The translations under genes were made by a program, and so were the position numbers. Positions 1-5,913 of a stretch of DNA of 6,183 nucleotides are shown here, piece after piece. The stretch is from CAZQKL01 sp964593895 [NCBI: uncultured bacterium] (GTDB lineage Bacteria; DYJV01): NCBI GenBank assembly GCA_964593895.1, contig CAZQKL010000107.1, positions 1-6,183 on the forward strand. Direction: 5' to 3'. Position 1 is the first letter of the stretch. Each line of letters begins with the position of its first letter. Under the pieces are notes generated by a model. The model had not been told where the DNA came from. It saw only the letters and a program-made list of their open reading frames with translations, and did no database searches.

Positions 1-54
1 AATTATTCCATAATCTTTTAATGACTTTTCTTTTTGTTCTTTTTTGTCAATCAT
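1..54 (-). CDS. N-terminal fragment of an unidentified gene (runs off the left edge)
   Basis: The first 18 codons of a minus-strand gene are present, reading MIDKKEQKEKSLKDYGII, and the frame is still open at the window edge. The start is well supported: an AGAGGTGAG Shine-Dalgarno sequence lies at 58-66, about six bases upstream of the ATG. A 15-bp near-palindrome at 100-114 lies 45 bases upstream of the start, as it does for the small zinc protein at the other end of the window. The visible part is lysine-rich, hydrophilic and without a signal peptide, so a cytoplasmic protein is likely. Too little is visible to name a family. Confidence 0.6.
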   Translation of the reverse strand, partial: MIDKKEQKEKSLKDYGII

Positions 55-249
55 TTTCTCACCTCTAATTTTATTTGTTTTTTAAATAACACCTTAAACG
101 GACAAAATTTGACCTAATAATAAATTTTGATTTGCATCTACTATTGGATTATTATTTACACAAAGATAGGGTTACTAAGAAATAGATTTTGTTATGTGCA
201 CGGTTCTTTCAAGTTAACATATTTAAAATAATTGGTGAAACTATATATT
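55..249. other. Intergenic region between the MNT gene and the left-edge gene
   Basis: This 195-base stretch carries no credible gene on either strand. It holds the ribosome-binding site and the palindromic box of the left-edge gene. I see no convincing intrinsic terminator after the MNT gene: the sequence is AT-rich with only weak AT-only inverted repeats, such as the AATAATAA / TTATTATT arms either side of about 130. Confidence 0.5.
100..114 (-). promoter_or_regulatory. 15-bp near-palindromic box, copy 1 (putative operator or promoter element)
   Basis: The plus strand reads GGACAAAATTTGACC; the minus strand, in the direction of the downstream gene, reads GGTCAAATTTTGTCC. The two halves fit GGWCAAA-W-TTTGWCC. 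A copy with one changed base sits at 5914-5928. Both copies lie 45-47 bases upstream of a minus-strand start codon, and both are followed 11 bases later by a TATTTAA/TATTAAA-like stretch. That shared geometry suggests a regulator site or promoter element. I do not recognise the binding protein. Confidence 0.5.
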
Positions 250-573
250 TTATTTAAAATCAATTTTTATTCCATTTTTTAAAATTTCTTTTATGAAAGG
301 ATTCTTTTCTTTTAATTCATTTTCTGAACAAGGGATTACTTCAAGAAGAGAGCTAACTTTTAAAATATATTTTCTTATTTTTTTCCTATCTTCTATTCTG
401 TCACCTTTAAATATAGGGGAAATAATCAATAAATCTATATCACTATATTTTGTATAATTACCTTTTGCATAGCTACCAAATAAATAAACATCTTTTATAG
501 GTATGTTATTTTTCTTTAATTCTTCTAAGCATTTTAAAATAATATTTTTTATTTTATCTGGGATAGTAGCCAT
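250..573 (-). CDS. MNT-type minimal nucleotidyltransferase (antitoxin of a HEPN/MNT pair)
   Basis: A 107-aa protein of the DNA polymerase beta-like nucleotidyltransferase fold. The signature GSX10DXD is exact: Gly33-Ser34, ten residues, then Asp45 and Asp47, within GSYAKG...SDIDLL. A third carboxylate could be Glu78, in place of the usual Asp. In characterised pairs (MntA/HepT, type VII toxin-antitoxin) the MNT protein neutralises its HEPN partner by transferring AMP to a tyrosine; that activity here is inferred from family and context. The gene follows the HEPN gene and overlaps it by 25 bases. No Shine-Dalgarno sequence precedes the ATG, so translation is probably coupled to termination of the HEPN frame 22 bases downstream. 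The length is normal for the minimal family and the catalytic core looks intact. Confidence 0.88.
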   Translation of the reverse strand: MATIPDKIKNIILKCLEELKKNNIPIKDVYLFGSYAKGNYTKYSDIDLLIISPIFKGDRIEDRKKIRKYILKVSSLLEVIPCSENELKEKNPFIKEILKNGIKIDFK

Positions 574-938
574 TGGTAAAATTCTTTTATTCTTTCAAAA
601 TAGCTTTCTGTAAATTCCTTTGTGCATTTTTTATAAAAATTAAATTTGTAATCAGGATACCGAATTTCAAGATTAAAATCATTTACTTCATCTAAAAATA
701 ATTTTTGTTCTTCTTCCAAATTTATATTGGATATTTCTGCTAATCTAACTAAATTATGGGTTTTAGGGGGAAGCTGGTTGTATTGCATAACATAATATGC
801 TTTCAAAGTTTTTTCCAAAACTAAATGTCCAATAAATAAACACCAATCATATTTTTGATTTTGAAAAAGAGCTTCTGCGACATCTAAATCGTGTTGGGCA
901 CTTTTTAACCAATATTCTATATGTTCTTTTTTATTCAT
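549..938 (-). CDS. HEPN domain protein (toxin-side partner of the MNT protein)
   Basis: A 129-aa, mostly helical protein matching the HEPN domain pattern. It has an N-terminal EYWLKSAQHDLDVAEALF helix, an LVLEKTLKAYYV helix, the P-x-T-H-N-L turn (residues 58-63) and a C-terminal RYPDY motif (residues 93-97). HEPN proteins beside MNT nucleotidyltransferases are usually RNase toxins. The classical catalytic Rx4-6H motif is not visible: the histidines are at 6, 16, 38 and 61, and none follows an arginine at the right distance. The protein may therefore belong to the RYPD-type HEPN group, with a different active site or a non-enzymatic role. It is the first gene of a two-gene operon and overlaps the MNT gene. 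Consensus -35 and -10 hexamers lie just upstream and imply a very short mRNA leader. There is no Shine-Dalgarno site, yet the HEPN homology begins almost at this ATG. Confidence 0.87.
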   Translation of the reverse strand: MNKKEHIEYWLKSAQHDLDVAEALFQNQKYDWCLFIGHLVLEKTLKAYYVMQYNQLPPKTHNLVRLAEISNINLEEEQKLFLDEVNDFNLEIRYPDYKFNFYKKCTKEFTESYFERIKEFYQWLLSQIK

Positions 939-949
939 TTATGATAAAA

Positions 950-976
950 ATTATAAGAAAAAGATTACACTGTCAA
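950..976 (-). promoter_or_regulatory. Promoter of the HEPN-MNT operon
   Basis: On the minus strand TTGACA (971-976) and TATAAT (950-955) both match the sigma-70 consensus exactly. They are separated by 15 bases, shorter than the usual 16-18. It sits in the 62-base gap before the HEPN gene. Transcription would begin near 943, about five bases before the ATG at 938, giving a nearly leaderless message, consistent with the absence of a Shine-Dalgarno sequence. Confidence 0.6.
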
Positions 977-1000
977 GAAAAATTAAATAAATTTTGATGT

Positions 1001-1813
1001 TTAACTTTTTAATAAATTCCAGCTTATGCAGTGTAATGCCCCGCCTTTTTTGTAAAGTTTATTCGCGTTTAATGTGTATATTGAATGCTCTGGGAAAAAA
1101 TTTTTAAATTGTGAGATAATTTTTTCTTCTTGTTCAATACCAATTATTGGTATAATTATTAACTTGCCAACATGAATATAATTCAAATAAATCCATGAAA
1201 ATTTATTGTAAAATGGTAATTTGATTTTGCAAATTTTAAATGGCACTTTTTCAAGAGTTTCTTTTAATTTTTTATTAAATTTTCTACTTTCATATGAAAA
1301 ATCATTTATTAAAATTGTCTTTTCATCAATAAATCTTACCATACTGTCTATATGTCCATAAATATCATAAGCCTGTTTAGGAAATACAAATACTTTTTCA
1401 ACTTGTAATTCTTCCTGAAGTTTTTGTATTAAATTAATTTTTTTGCGATTTTCTGAAAAAATTTTATCTGTTACAAATGCAAAATTTGTTGAATAAACAA
1501 TATTTCCTCCATCTAAAATTATCTCACTTTTTTTGCAATTGATTTTTAAAAGAGAAGTTACTAACCAGGGATTGGTTTTTAATTTTTCATAATTTTTTAA
1601 ATAATCAGGATTAAATTCAAACTGAACAAATTCATTTTCATTAATCTGAACTGGCATATAATCTCTACACCAGATGTCTTTTGTATTGAGAAGAAGGTCA
1701 AATTTAATATTTTCTTTTTTTAAAATTTTTTCAATCTGTGAAAATATTTCAGGATATTTTTCAGGTAATAATTCTGAAAAATATAAATAATTTGTTTTCC
1801 ATTCTGGTATCAT
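1001..1813 (-). CDS. Agmatine deiminase / peptidyl-arginine deiminase family enzyme (compact form)
   Basis: A 270-aa member of the PAD_porph (agmatine deiminase) family of guanidino-group hydrolases. Key motifs appear in order: DIWCRDYMP (46-54; Asp46, Arg50, Asp51 substrate-binding type), LDGGN (100-104), GHID (153-156; catalytic His154 and Asp156) and KGGALHC (256-262; nucleophile Cys262). The likely reaction is agmatine plus water giving N-carbamoylputrescine and ammonia, a step of putrescine synthesis, in the cytosol; no signal peptide is seen. Characterised agmatine deiminases are about 340-370 residues. This one is shorter but keeps every catalytic motif, so substrate could differ, for example free or peptidyl arginine. 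The start is chosen because the MIPEWKTN opening resembles family N-termini, although no good Shine-Dalgarno site precedes it. No carbamoylputrescine amidase or other polyamine gene lies in the window. Confidence 0.85.
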   Translation of the reverse strand: MIPEWKTNYLYFSELLPEKYPEIFSQIEKILKKENIKFDLLLNTKDIWCRDYMPVQINENEFVQFEFNPDYLKNYEKLKTNPWLVTSLLKINCKKSEIILDGGNIVYSTNFAFVTDKIFSENRKKINLIQKLQEELQVEKVFVFPKQAYDIYGHIDSMVRFIDEKTILINDFSYESRKFNKKLKETLEKVPFKICKIKLPFYNKFSWIYLNYIHVGKLIIIPIIGIEQEEKIISQFKNFFPEHSIYTLNANKLYKKGGALHCISWNLLKS

Positions 1814-1871
1814 ATTTTTTTCTGAAAAGTTTAAAAATTTTTCCTTAAAGCAAATTTTTTAGTTATTTTTT

Positions 1872-1892
1872 TGCCTATAGGTAAAAATTTTA
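1872..1892. other. Weak AT-rich hairpin downstream of the nuclease gene
   Basis: Around CCTATAGG the plus strand reads TTTTTGCC, TATA, GGTAAAAA, giving an eight-pair stem with one G-T pair and a four-base loop. It lies just beyond the nuclease stop codon, in the gap before the deiminase gene, so it could separate the two transcripts. On the minus strand no clean T-tract follows the stem, so it is not a textbook intrinsic terminator. Confidence 0.25.
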
Positions 1893-1897
1893 ATTAG

Positions 1898-2872
1898 TTA
1901 ATTTATTAAAAAAGCAGGTCTTAATTTTCCATTACGATATCCCAAACTTTTATTTTTAAAATACTTTATTATAATTTCTTTATCATTAGAATCGCAATTA
2001 GCTTTTAAAATAAAATTATAAATTTGTTCCCATGTAATTTGTTTAAATTTTCTTCTATTATTTGTCTTTATGTGTTTATTGAAAATTTTCTCAATATCTC
2101 CTCCATAGTTTGTCAGTGTTAAATTTATTAAATAAAAATTAAGGTTTAATCTATCCGCTATATCCGCTATCCATGACCCAATAAGCCAGAATCTTGCAAG
2201 TTCATATTTTTCATCCTCTATTGCTACAGTTTTAAAATCTGAACTAAAAACTTTCTTCCACCATTTATTTCCACGTGATATATATTTATCCTCCACCCTT
2301 TCAGGATTAGAAGGTTTTGTATTATTTGATGAACCAAATTTTGCTTCAATAAAAATCAAATTTTTCTCACCTAAAATAATTAAATCTGGTTCAGAACCTT
2401 TAGAAGGAACAATTTCAAACTCCTTTCTTCCTTCTAATAGCATATCCCATGTTTTATTTTGAGATTGAGAAAATGACCAGTAAATAATTTCACTTTTATT
2501 TTCATCTATTTTATTATCTATATTTTTTAGAAATTCATTGATTAAATTATTTTTTTCTAAAAATCTAAAAACATTCCAGCTAACAGCATCTTCACTATTA
2601 TCCCTTGAAAATCTGCATTCTCTTTTAAATTTTCTTATATTATTAAGCAAATCCAAATCATTCTTATTTTTCCATAATAAATTATCTTTTTCATCTTCAT
2701 ATTCAAAAGTTGTAGGAGAAATATAAATGTTATGAAGTGGACATTTGAATTTTTCATCTCTTTTAAAACTATTCTTTTGTCTCTCCACTTTTATTTTGCA
2801 TTTTTTTACTGGACACTCAACTGAGGTGTCGGTAATCTGAATTGTTTGTTTTAATTCATCTAAGCCAAACAT
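1898..2872 (-). CDS. Zinc-finger plus PD-(D/E)XK nuclease-like protein, partner of HerA
   Basis: A 324-aa protein. Residues 20-47 hold Cys20-x4-Cys25 and Cys44-x2-His47, a likely zinc-binding unit. Residues 85-180 look like a restriction-endonuclease-type core: a helix with Glu94 in NSEDAVSWN, then Glu161-Pro-Asp163 in the first core strand and Glu176-Ala-Lys178 in the next, forming the metal-binding PD...ExK triad. No family name is assigned. Inferred role: DNA cleavage coupled to the HerA ATPase encoded immediately upstream. The two frames overlap by 13 bases. A strong ribosome-binding site, AGGAGGGG at 2876-2883, lies inside the last HerA codons (Arg-Arg-Gly), so translation is probably coupled and the products made in set proportion. 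The C-terminal 100 residues are unassigned. A target-DNA-binding or specificity role for the zinc unit is possible but unproven. Confidence 0.75.
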   Translation of the reverse strand: MFGLDELKQTIQITDTSVECPVKKCKIKVERQKNSFKRDEKFKCPLHNIYISPTTFEYEDEKDNLLWKNKNDLDLLNNIRKFKRECRFSRDNSEDAVSWNVFRFLEKNNLINEFLKNIDNKIDENKSEIIYWSFSQSQNKTWDMLLEGRKEFEIVPSKGSEPDLIILGEKNLIFIEAKFGSSNNTKPSNPERVEDKYISRGNKWWKKVFSSDFKTVAIEDEKYELARFWLIGSWIADIADRLNLNFYLINLTLTNYGGDIEKIFNKHIKTNNRRKFKQITWEQIYNFILKANCDSNDKEIIIKYFKNKSLGYRNGKLRPAFLIN

Positions 2873-4752
2873 TTTCCCCTCCTATCTACCCTTACCACAA
2901 CTGGTGACTCAATTGCAACGCCTGTAAAAATACATTGTCCCTGCACATAATGTGGAAGTCTAAAAGCTTCATTTCTGCCAATTCCTTCTACCACCTCAAT
3001 CACCGCATTTATATCATTGCCATTTATTAGTCTGAAAATTGCCTGTGTGCAACATTGCGTCAAAACATCTTTTGAAACATATGCTGGTCTCTGGGTAATA
3101 ATAATTAATCCATTTTCAAATTTTCTTCCTTCTCTTGCAATTTTCCTAATTATAATCGCTGCTTCATTATTTTTATCTGCTCCCTCTGGTGCAAAATTAT
3201 GAGCTTCTTCTATTACAAATAAAACTGGAAAATTTTTTACTGATTTAACATGATTGAATATTCCTGTCATAATTTTTGAAATTATCCTCCACATTTCATT
3301 AATATCGTCGCAATCTTTTAAATTAACACAATACACTTTATTATCTTCAAAATCCTTCCAATATTCAGGTGGTGCATTAAATGAAATTTTTCTTTCATTT
3401 ATAGCATTTTTCACTTTGTCTAAAAAATCTTCATTTATATCATTTTCTTTTAAAATTTTTATTATGTTTTTATTTGAAATTTTTTTATTTTTAATAAAAA
3501 TCTCATTAATATTTTTTGCTAAACTCTGTCTTCTATCCAGTTTAAAATATTCAATTAAATCATCTGCAGTTTCTATATGCACAGTCAAATATTTTTCCCA
3601 GTCTTTTCGGTTTAATATTTCTACTTCATCAAGCTCATTAGTATATTCTCCATGAGGGTCAAAAATAATTATCCTACCTTTTTTAAATTCTGTAATGTAT
3701 TTTGATAAAAATTTTGAAATAAGGTATTTAACAAAATAAGATTTTCCTGAACCTGTTGTTCCAAAAACAGCCATATGTTTTGATAATATTTCATCTGGAT
3801 TTAAGCCTACTTTTACTTCTTTATTTGAATTCAATACTGCTGGATGACAAAAGGGGTTATAAAATAGATTTTCAAGTATTTCTTTTGAGGCTGTATATAC
3901 TTCACATCCAACATCTGGAGCAAATCTGTTGTCATCTTTAATTAATTTGCAATTATCTTTGTAAATTCTTGACAATATTTGCACTTCTGCAATATTTAAT
4001 TGACCATACTCAAGATTTGATGCAAAAACAATACCTTTTATTTTATTTGACAATTCCTCATTATTTGAAAAAATATCTGCAAAATCTCTATTAAAATTTT
4101 CTAACTCTGGTGGATTAAAAAAAGAAAAATTATATTTTTTAACCTCACCAATTTGTCCTAATATTACAGAATTATTTTCTTTAATTTCAACAAACTTTCC
4201 ACTTTCAAGCGGTTTTATTCCAACAAGGTTAAATTTTGTGTTTGTTGTTTCGTTTAATGTAAAACCTATTAAACTTTCTGATATTTCTTTTGATTTTTCC
4301 CATATCTCTATTGCTCTATGCTTTAATAATTGAATTTCTCTTTTATCTTTTATTTCAATTCCAGTTTCAATATTATATCCTGATTGCTTATCATCTCCAA
4401 ATCCACCACCTGTGAGATTGTATGAACCAATAGATGCATAAAAATCATCAATAATATAAAGTTTTGTATGAAGATTTTTATTATATCTAATTTCACAAGT
4501 ACTTCCAAGTTCTTCTACAAATTTAAAAACTCCGGTATCTGTAATCTGCAAATCTTGAAGATTGCTTAATCTAATAATTATAAAAATTTTTATTTTCTGA
4601 TTTTTGATTTTTTCCTTCATTTCTTCTGGAAAGATTTTTTTAAGTGTTTCAGACCTCATCCATGCTGAAATTAAAAATATCTCCTTTTGGCATTTTGAAA
4701 TTGCACTTTTTAAACTTTCAAGGTTGGTCTCATCAGTTAAAATTTTTCCCAT
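2860..4752 (-). CDS. HerA-type DNA translocase ATPase with N-terminal phospholipase-D nuclease domain
   Basis: A 630-aa fusion. Residues 1-155 are a PLD-like domain with one HKD motif, His95-x-Lys97-x4-Asp102, followed by GSYNLT (109-114) and Glu129. A single HKD needs two subunits per active site. Residues about 175-300 fit the HerA N-terminal beta-barrel and linker, including VGCEVYTAS. The FtsK/HerA-type ATPase follows: GTTGSGKS Walker A (331-338), DPHGEY (365-370), Walker B with two glutamates, LFVIEEAH (511-518), Arg540/Arg543 in AREGRK, and TQRP with Gln554. HerA proteins form hexameric rings that move along DNA and drive partner nucleases. Here one nuclease domain is built in and a second is encoded by the overlapping next gene. 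The start is supported by GGGAG at 4759-4763, six bases upstream. The gap to the preceding 105-aa gene is 20 bases. A defence or DNA-end-processing role is inferred from HerA-nuclease precedents. Confidence 0.9.
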   Translation of the reverse strand: MGKILTDETNLESLKSAISKCQKEIFLISAWMRSETLKKIFPEEMKEKIKNQKIKIFIIIRLSNLQDLQITDTGVFKFVEELGSTCEIRYNKNLHTKLYIIDDFYASIGSYNLTGGGFGDDKQSGYNIETGIEIKDKREIQLLKHRAIEIWEKSKEISESLIGFTLNETTNTKFNLVGIKPLESGKFVEIKENNSVILGQIGEVKKYNFSFFNPPELENFNRDFADIFSNNEELSNKIKGIVFASNLEYGQLNIAEVQILSRIYKDNCKLIKDDNRFAPDVGCEVYTASKEILENLFYNPFCHPAVLNSNKEVKVGLNPDEILSKHMAVFGTTGSGKSYFVKYLISKFLSKYITEFKKGRIIIFDPHGEYTNELDEVEILNRKDWEKYLTVHIETADDLIEYFKLDRRQSLAKNINEIFIKNKKISNKNIIKILKENDINEDFLDKVKNAINERKISFNAPPEYWKDFEDNKVYCVNLKDCDDINEMWRIISKIMTGIFNHVKSVKNFPVLFVIEEAHNFAPEGADKNNEAAIIIRKIAREGRKFENGLIIITQRPAYVSKDVLTQCCTQAIFRLINGNDINAVIEVVEGIGRNEAFRLPHYVQGQCIFTGVAIESPVVVRVDRRGKCLA

Positions 4753-4772
4753 TTTTAACTCCCTGTTTTATT

Positions 4773-5090
4773 TTAAAAATCTGGAATATCAACAACCCAT
4801 TCAAGTAAGATTTCACCATTTTCTTTTAATGATAAAGTACCTCTTTGTTTTTTATTGTATTTACTTTGAAGATAATCTGAAATTTTCTTTGTTATAATTT
4901 GCATAGTATAATTTTGCAATGAGAAATACTCATTACACGGAATAAATTTAATAAAATAGTCCATTGACCAGGCTATAACACCTATAAATTTTTTATAGTT
5001 ATATCCAACAATAAAAACTTCTTCCAATACCATCCATAACTCATCATGATAGGTGAATACATGTATATTTTCATTAAATTTTAAATCCAT
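4773..5090 (-). CDS. Unrecognised 105-aa protein encoded upstream of HerA
   Basis: I do not recognise this protein. It is 105 residues, rich in aromatic residues (many Tyr, Phe and Trp), with alternating hydrophobic segments such as HVFTYHDELWMVLEEVFIVG (10-29) and a C-terminal LEWVVDIPDF. No signal peptide, transmembrane helix, zinc motif or catalytic signature stands out, so a small soluble alpha/beta protein is likely. The gene begins 10 bases after the lipoprotein stop codon and ends 20 bases before the HerA start, consistent with one transcript through all four genes. Its Shine-Dalgarno sequence is weak. Possible roles include a HerA accessory or regulatory subunit, or a chance neighbour. 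Nothing in the sequence decides between these. Confidence 0.65.
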   Translation of the reverse strand: MDLKFNENIHVFTYHDELWMVLEEVFIVGYNYKKFIGVIAWSMDYFIKFIPCNEYFSLQNYTMQIITKKISDYLQSKYNKKQRGTLSLKENGEILLEWVVDIPDF

Positions 5091-5100
5091 AATTTTAATC

Positions 5101-5547
5101 TCATCTTACGATTTCCCATATTCCCTCAGGATTTCTACATGCAGTAGTTTCAACTATTTCTTCTTTTCCATCAATTATTGCTTTAATTTTAGCTTTCCTG
5201 CAAATTCTACTATTCTCATAAAATGCAGGTTCTGGCGTTACTTCATATTTATTTCCTGTATCAGGATTTACCCATTTATTTGTCTTGTCAGAAGAAACTT
5301 TTTCAAAAGTTTGATTTAATTTCTGCCTATCATATTTATCCATCTCATTTCCTATAATATAACCAACTACTCCGCCAATAAAAGCACCAATTACTGCATT
5401 TTTTCTCCTATCTTTCTTTTTACCAACCTGACCCCCAACTGCAGCTCCACCAAGTGTTCCAATCACTGCTCCCATTTGAGCTTTATTTGTTGTGCATGCT
5501 CCAGTTAAGAACACAAATAATAGTAAAAACACAATTTTTCTAATCAT
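5101..5547 (-). CDS. Glycine-zipper outer-membrane lipoprotein, 17-kDa surface antigen type
   Basis: A 148-aa lipoprotein. Residues 1-17 form a type II signal peptide with a positively charged start, a hydrophobic core and an LTGAC lipobox, making Cys18 the lipidated residue. Residues 26-67 carry two glycine-zipper hydrophobic hairpin segments (GAVIGTLGGAAVGGQVG and AVIGAFIGGVVGYIIG) separated by a basic KKKDRRK turn, typical of the Rick_17kDa_Anti / SlyB-like group. The C-terminal part (about 90-148) has the surface-antigen pattern WVNPDTGNKYEVTP with paired cysteines in ICRKAK and TACRNPEGIWEI. It should sit in the outer membrane facing the periplasm. The start is fixed by GGAGG at 5554-5558, six bases before the ATG. 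It is the first gene of the run leading into the HerA pair, but its function gives no obvious link to DNA processing. Confidence 0.88.
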   Translation of the reverse strand: MIRKIVFLLLFVFLTGACTTNKAQMGAVIGTLGGAAVGGQVGKKKDRRKNAVIGAFIGGVVGYIIGNEMDKYDRQKLNQTFEKVSSDKTNKWVNPDTGNKYEVTPEPAFYENSRICRKAKIKAIIDGKEEIVETTACRNPEGIWEIVR

Positions 5548-5578
5548 TTCATACCTCCATCTAAAAAATACACTCCTG

Positions 5579-5612
5579 ATTATAAATTTTTCTTAAAATC
5601 ATTAATATTATA
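5579..5612 (-). promoter_or_regulatory. Candidate -10 elements upstream of the lipoprotein operon
   Basis: Two exact TATAAT hexamers occur on the minus strand, at 5607-5612 and 5579-5584, between the upstream terminator and the lipoprotein start. Neither has a recognisable TTGACA-like -35 at 16-18 bases. In DNA this AT-rich, TATAAT arises easily by chance, so the support is weak, but a promoter is expected here because a terminator lies just upstream. Confidence 0.3.
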
Positions 5613-5655
5613 CAATTACTCCATATTTTTTTTCTAATTTTTTTATATAAGAAAT

Positions 5656-5685
5656 AAAAAATGGGCATCGTTAAAGAAGCCCATT
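5656..5685 (-). terminator. Intrinsic terminator of the small zinc-protein gene
   Basis: On the minus strand AATGGGC (5679-5685), a 12-base loop and GCCCATT (5660-5666) form a seven-pair stem with four G-C pairs, followed directly by a run of T residues (5656-5661 are A on the plus strand). It begins about 10 bases after the stop codon of the 56-aa gene. This separates that gene from the lipoprotein-HerA run and makes it a single-gene transcript. Confidence 0.75.
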
Positions 5686-5695
5686 AAACCAAAAA

Positions 5696-5866
5696 TTAAA
5701 CTTTTACTATTTTTGTGGATTTTTTACATACTTTGCATGTAGTTCTGTTTGCAGGTTGACCAACACAATAAGTACAACCCAGTGTCCCGCAATTTGTGCA
5801 TTTTACCATTGGTCTTCCTGTTTTTCCGCAATTTTTACAAGGATTTTTGCTTGTCCATGTGCCCAT
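5696..5866 (-). CDS. Small protein with four CxxC zinc-binding pairs (56 aa)
   Basis: A short gene encoding 56 residues, beginning MGTWTSKNPCKNCGKTGRPM. Eight cysteines form four CxxC pairs: CKNC (10-13), CTNC (23-26), CTYC (31-34) and CKVC (44-47), enough to bind two zinc ions as tandem zinc ribbons. The rest is basic (many Lys, few acidic residues), consistent with nucleic-acid binding, although the role is unknown. The start at 5866 is preferred over the in-frame ATG at 5872 because AGGAGG at 5874-5879 then has a normal seven-base spacer; from 5872 the spacer would be one base. The intact frame, strong ribosome-binding site, palindromic box upstream and terminator downstream make this a convincing single gene. 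The unit is complete within about 275 bases. Confidence 0.82.
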   Translation of the reverse strand: MGTWTSKNPCKNCGKTGRPMVKCTNCGTLGCTYCVGQPANRTTCKVCKKSTKIVKV

Positions 5867-5913
5867 TTTCATCCCTCCTGAAAAAGAATTTAAGATTTAA
5901 TACAAATTAAAAA

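Noticed and set aside
115-160. AT-only inverted repeat (AATAATAA and TTATTATT arms)
   Set aside because: It is eight pairs of A/T only with a long loop, and is expected by chance in DNA of this composition.
2538-3202. Short plus-strand open frames (2538-2726 and 3017-3202)
   Set aside because: Both are antisense to well-supported nuclease and HerA coding sequence and look like reversed coding sequence.
3254-3655. Plus-strand open frame of 133 codons opposite the HerA gene
   Set aside because: It is antisense to the conserved ATPase region, its product is low-complexity Phe/Ser/Ile/Leu typical of reversed A/T-rich coding sequence, and it has no family motif.
3756-3941. Plus-strand open frame of 61 codons opposite the HerA Walker A region
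   Set aside because: The minus strand here encodes the conserved GTTGSGKS segment, so the plus frame is a shadow.
4604-4897. Plus-strand open frame of 97 codons across the HerA start
   Set aside because: It is antisense to the PLD domain and the 105-aa gene, both with better coding support; the composition is that of a shadow frame.
5053-5319. Plus-strand open frame of 88 codons opposite the lipoprotein
   Set aside because: It lies opposite the conserved surface-antigen domain and has no recognisable motif.
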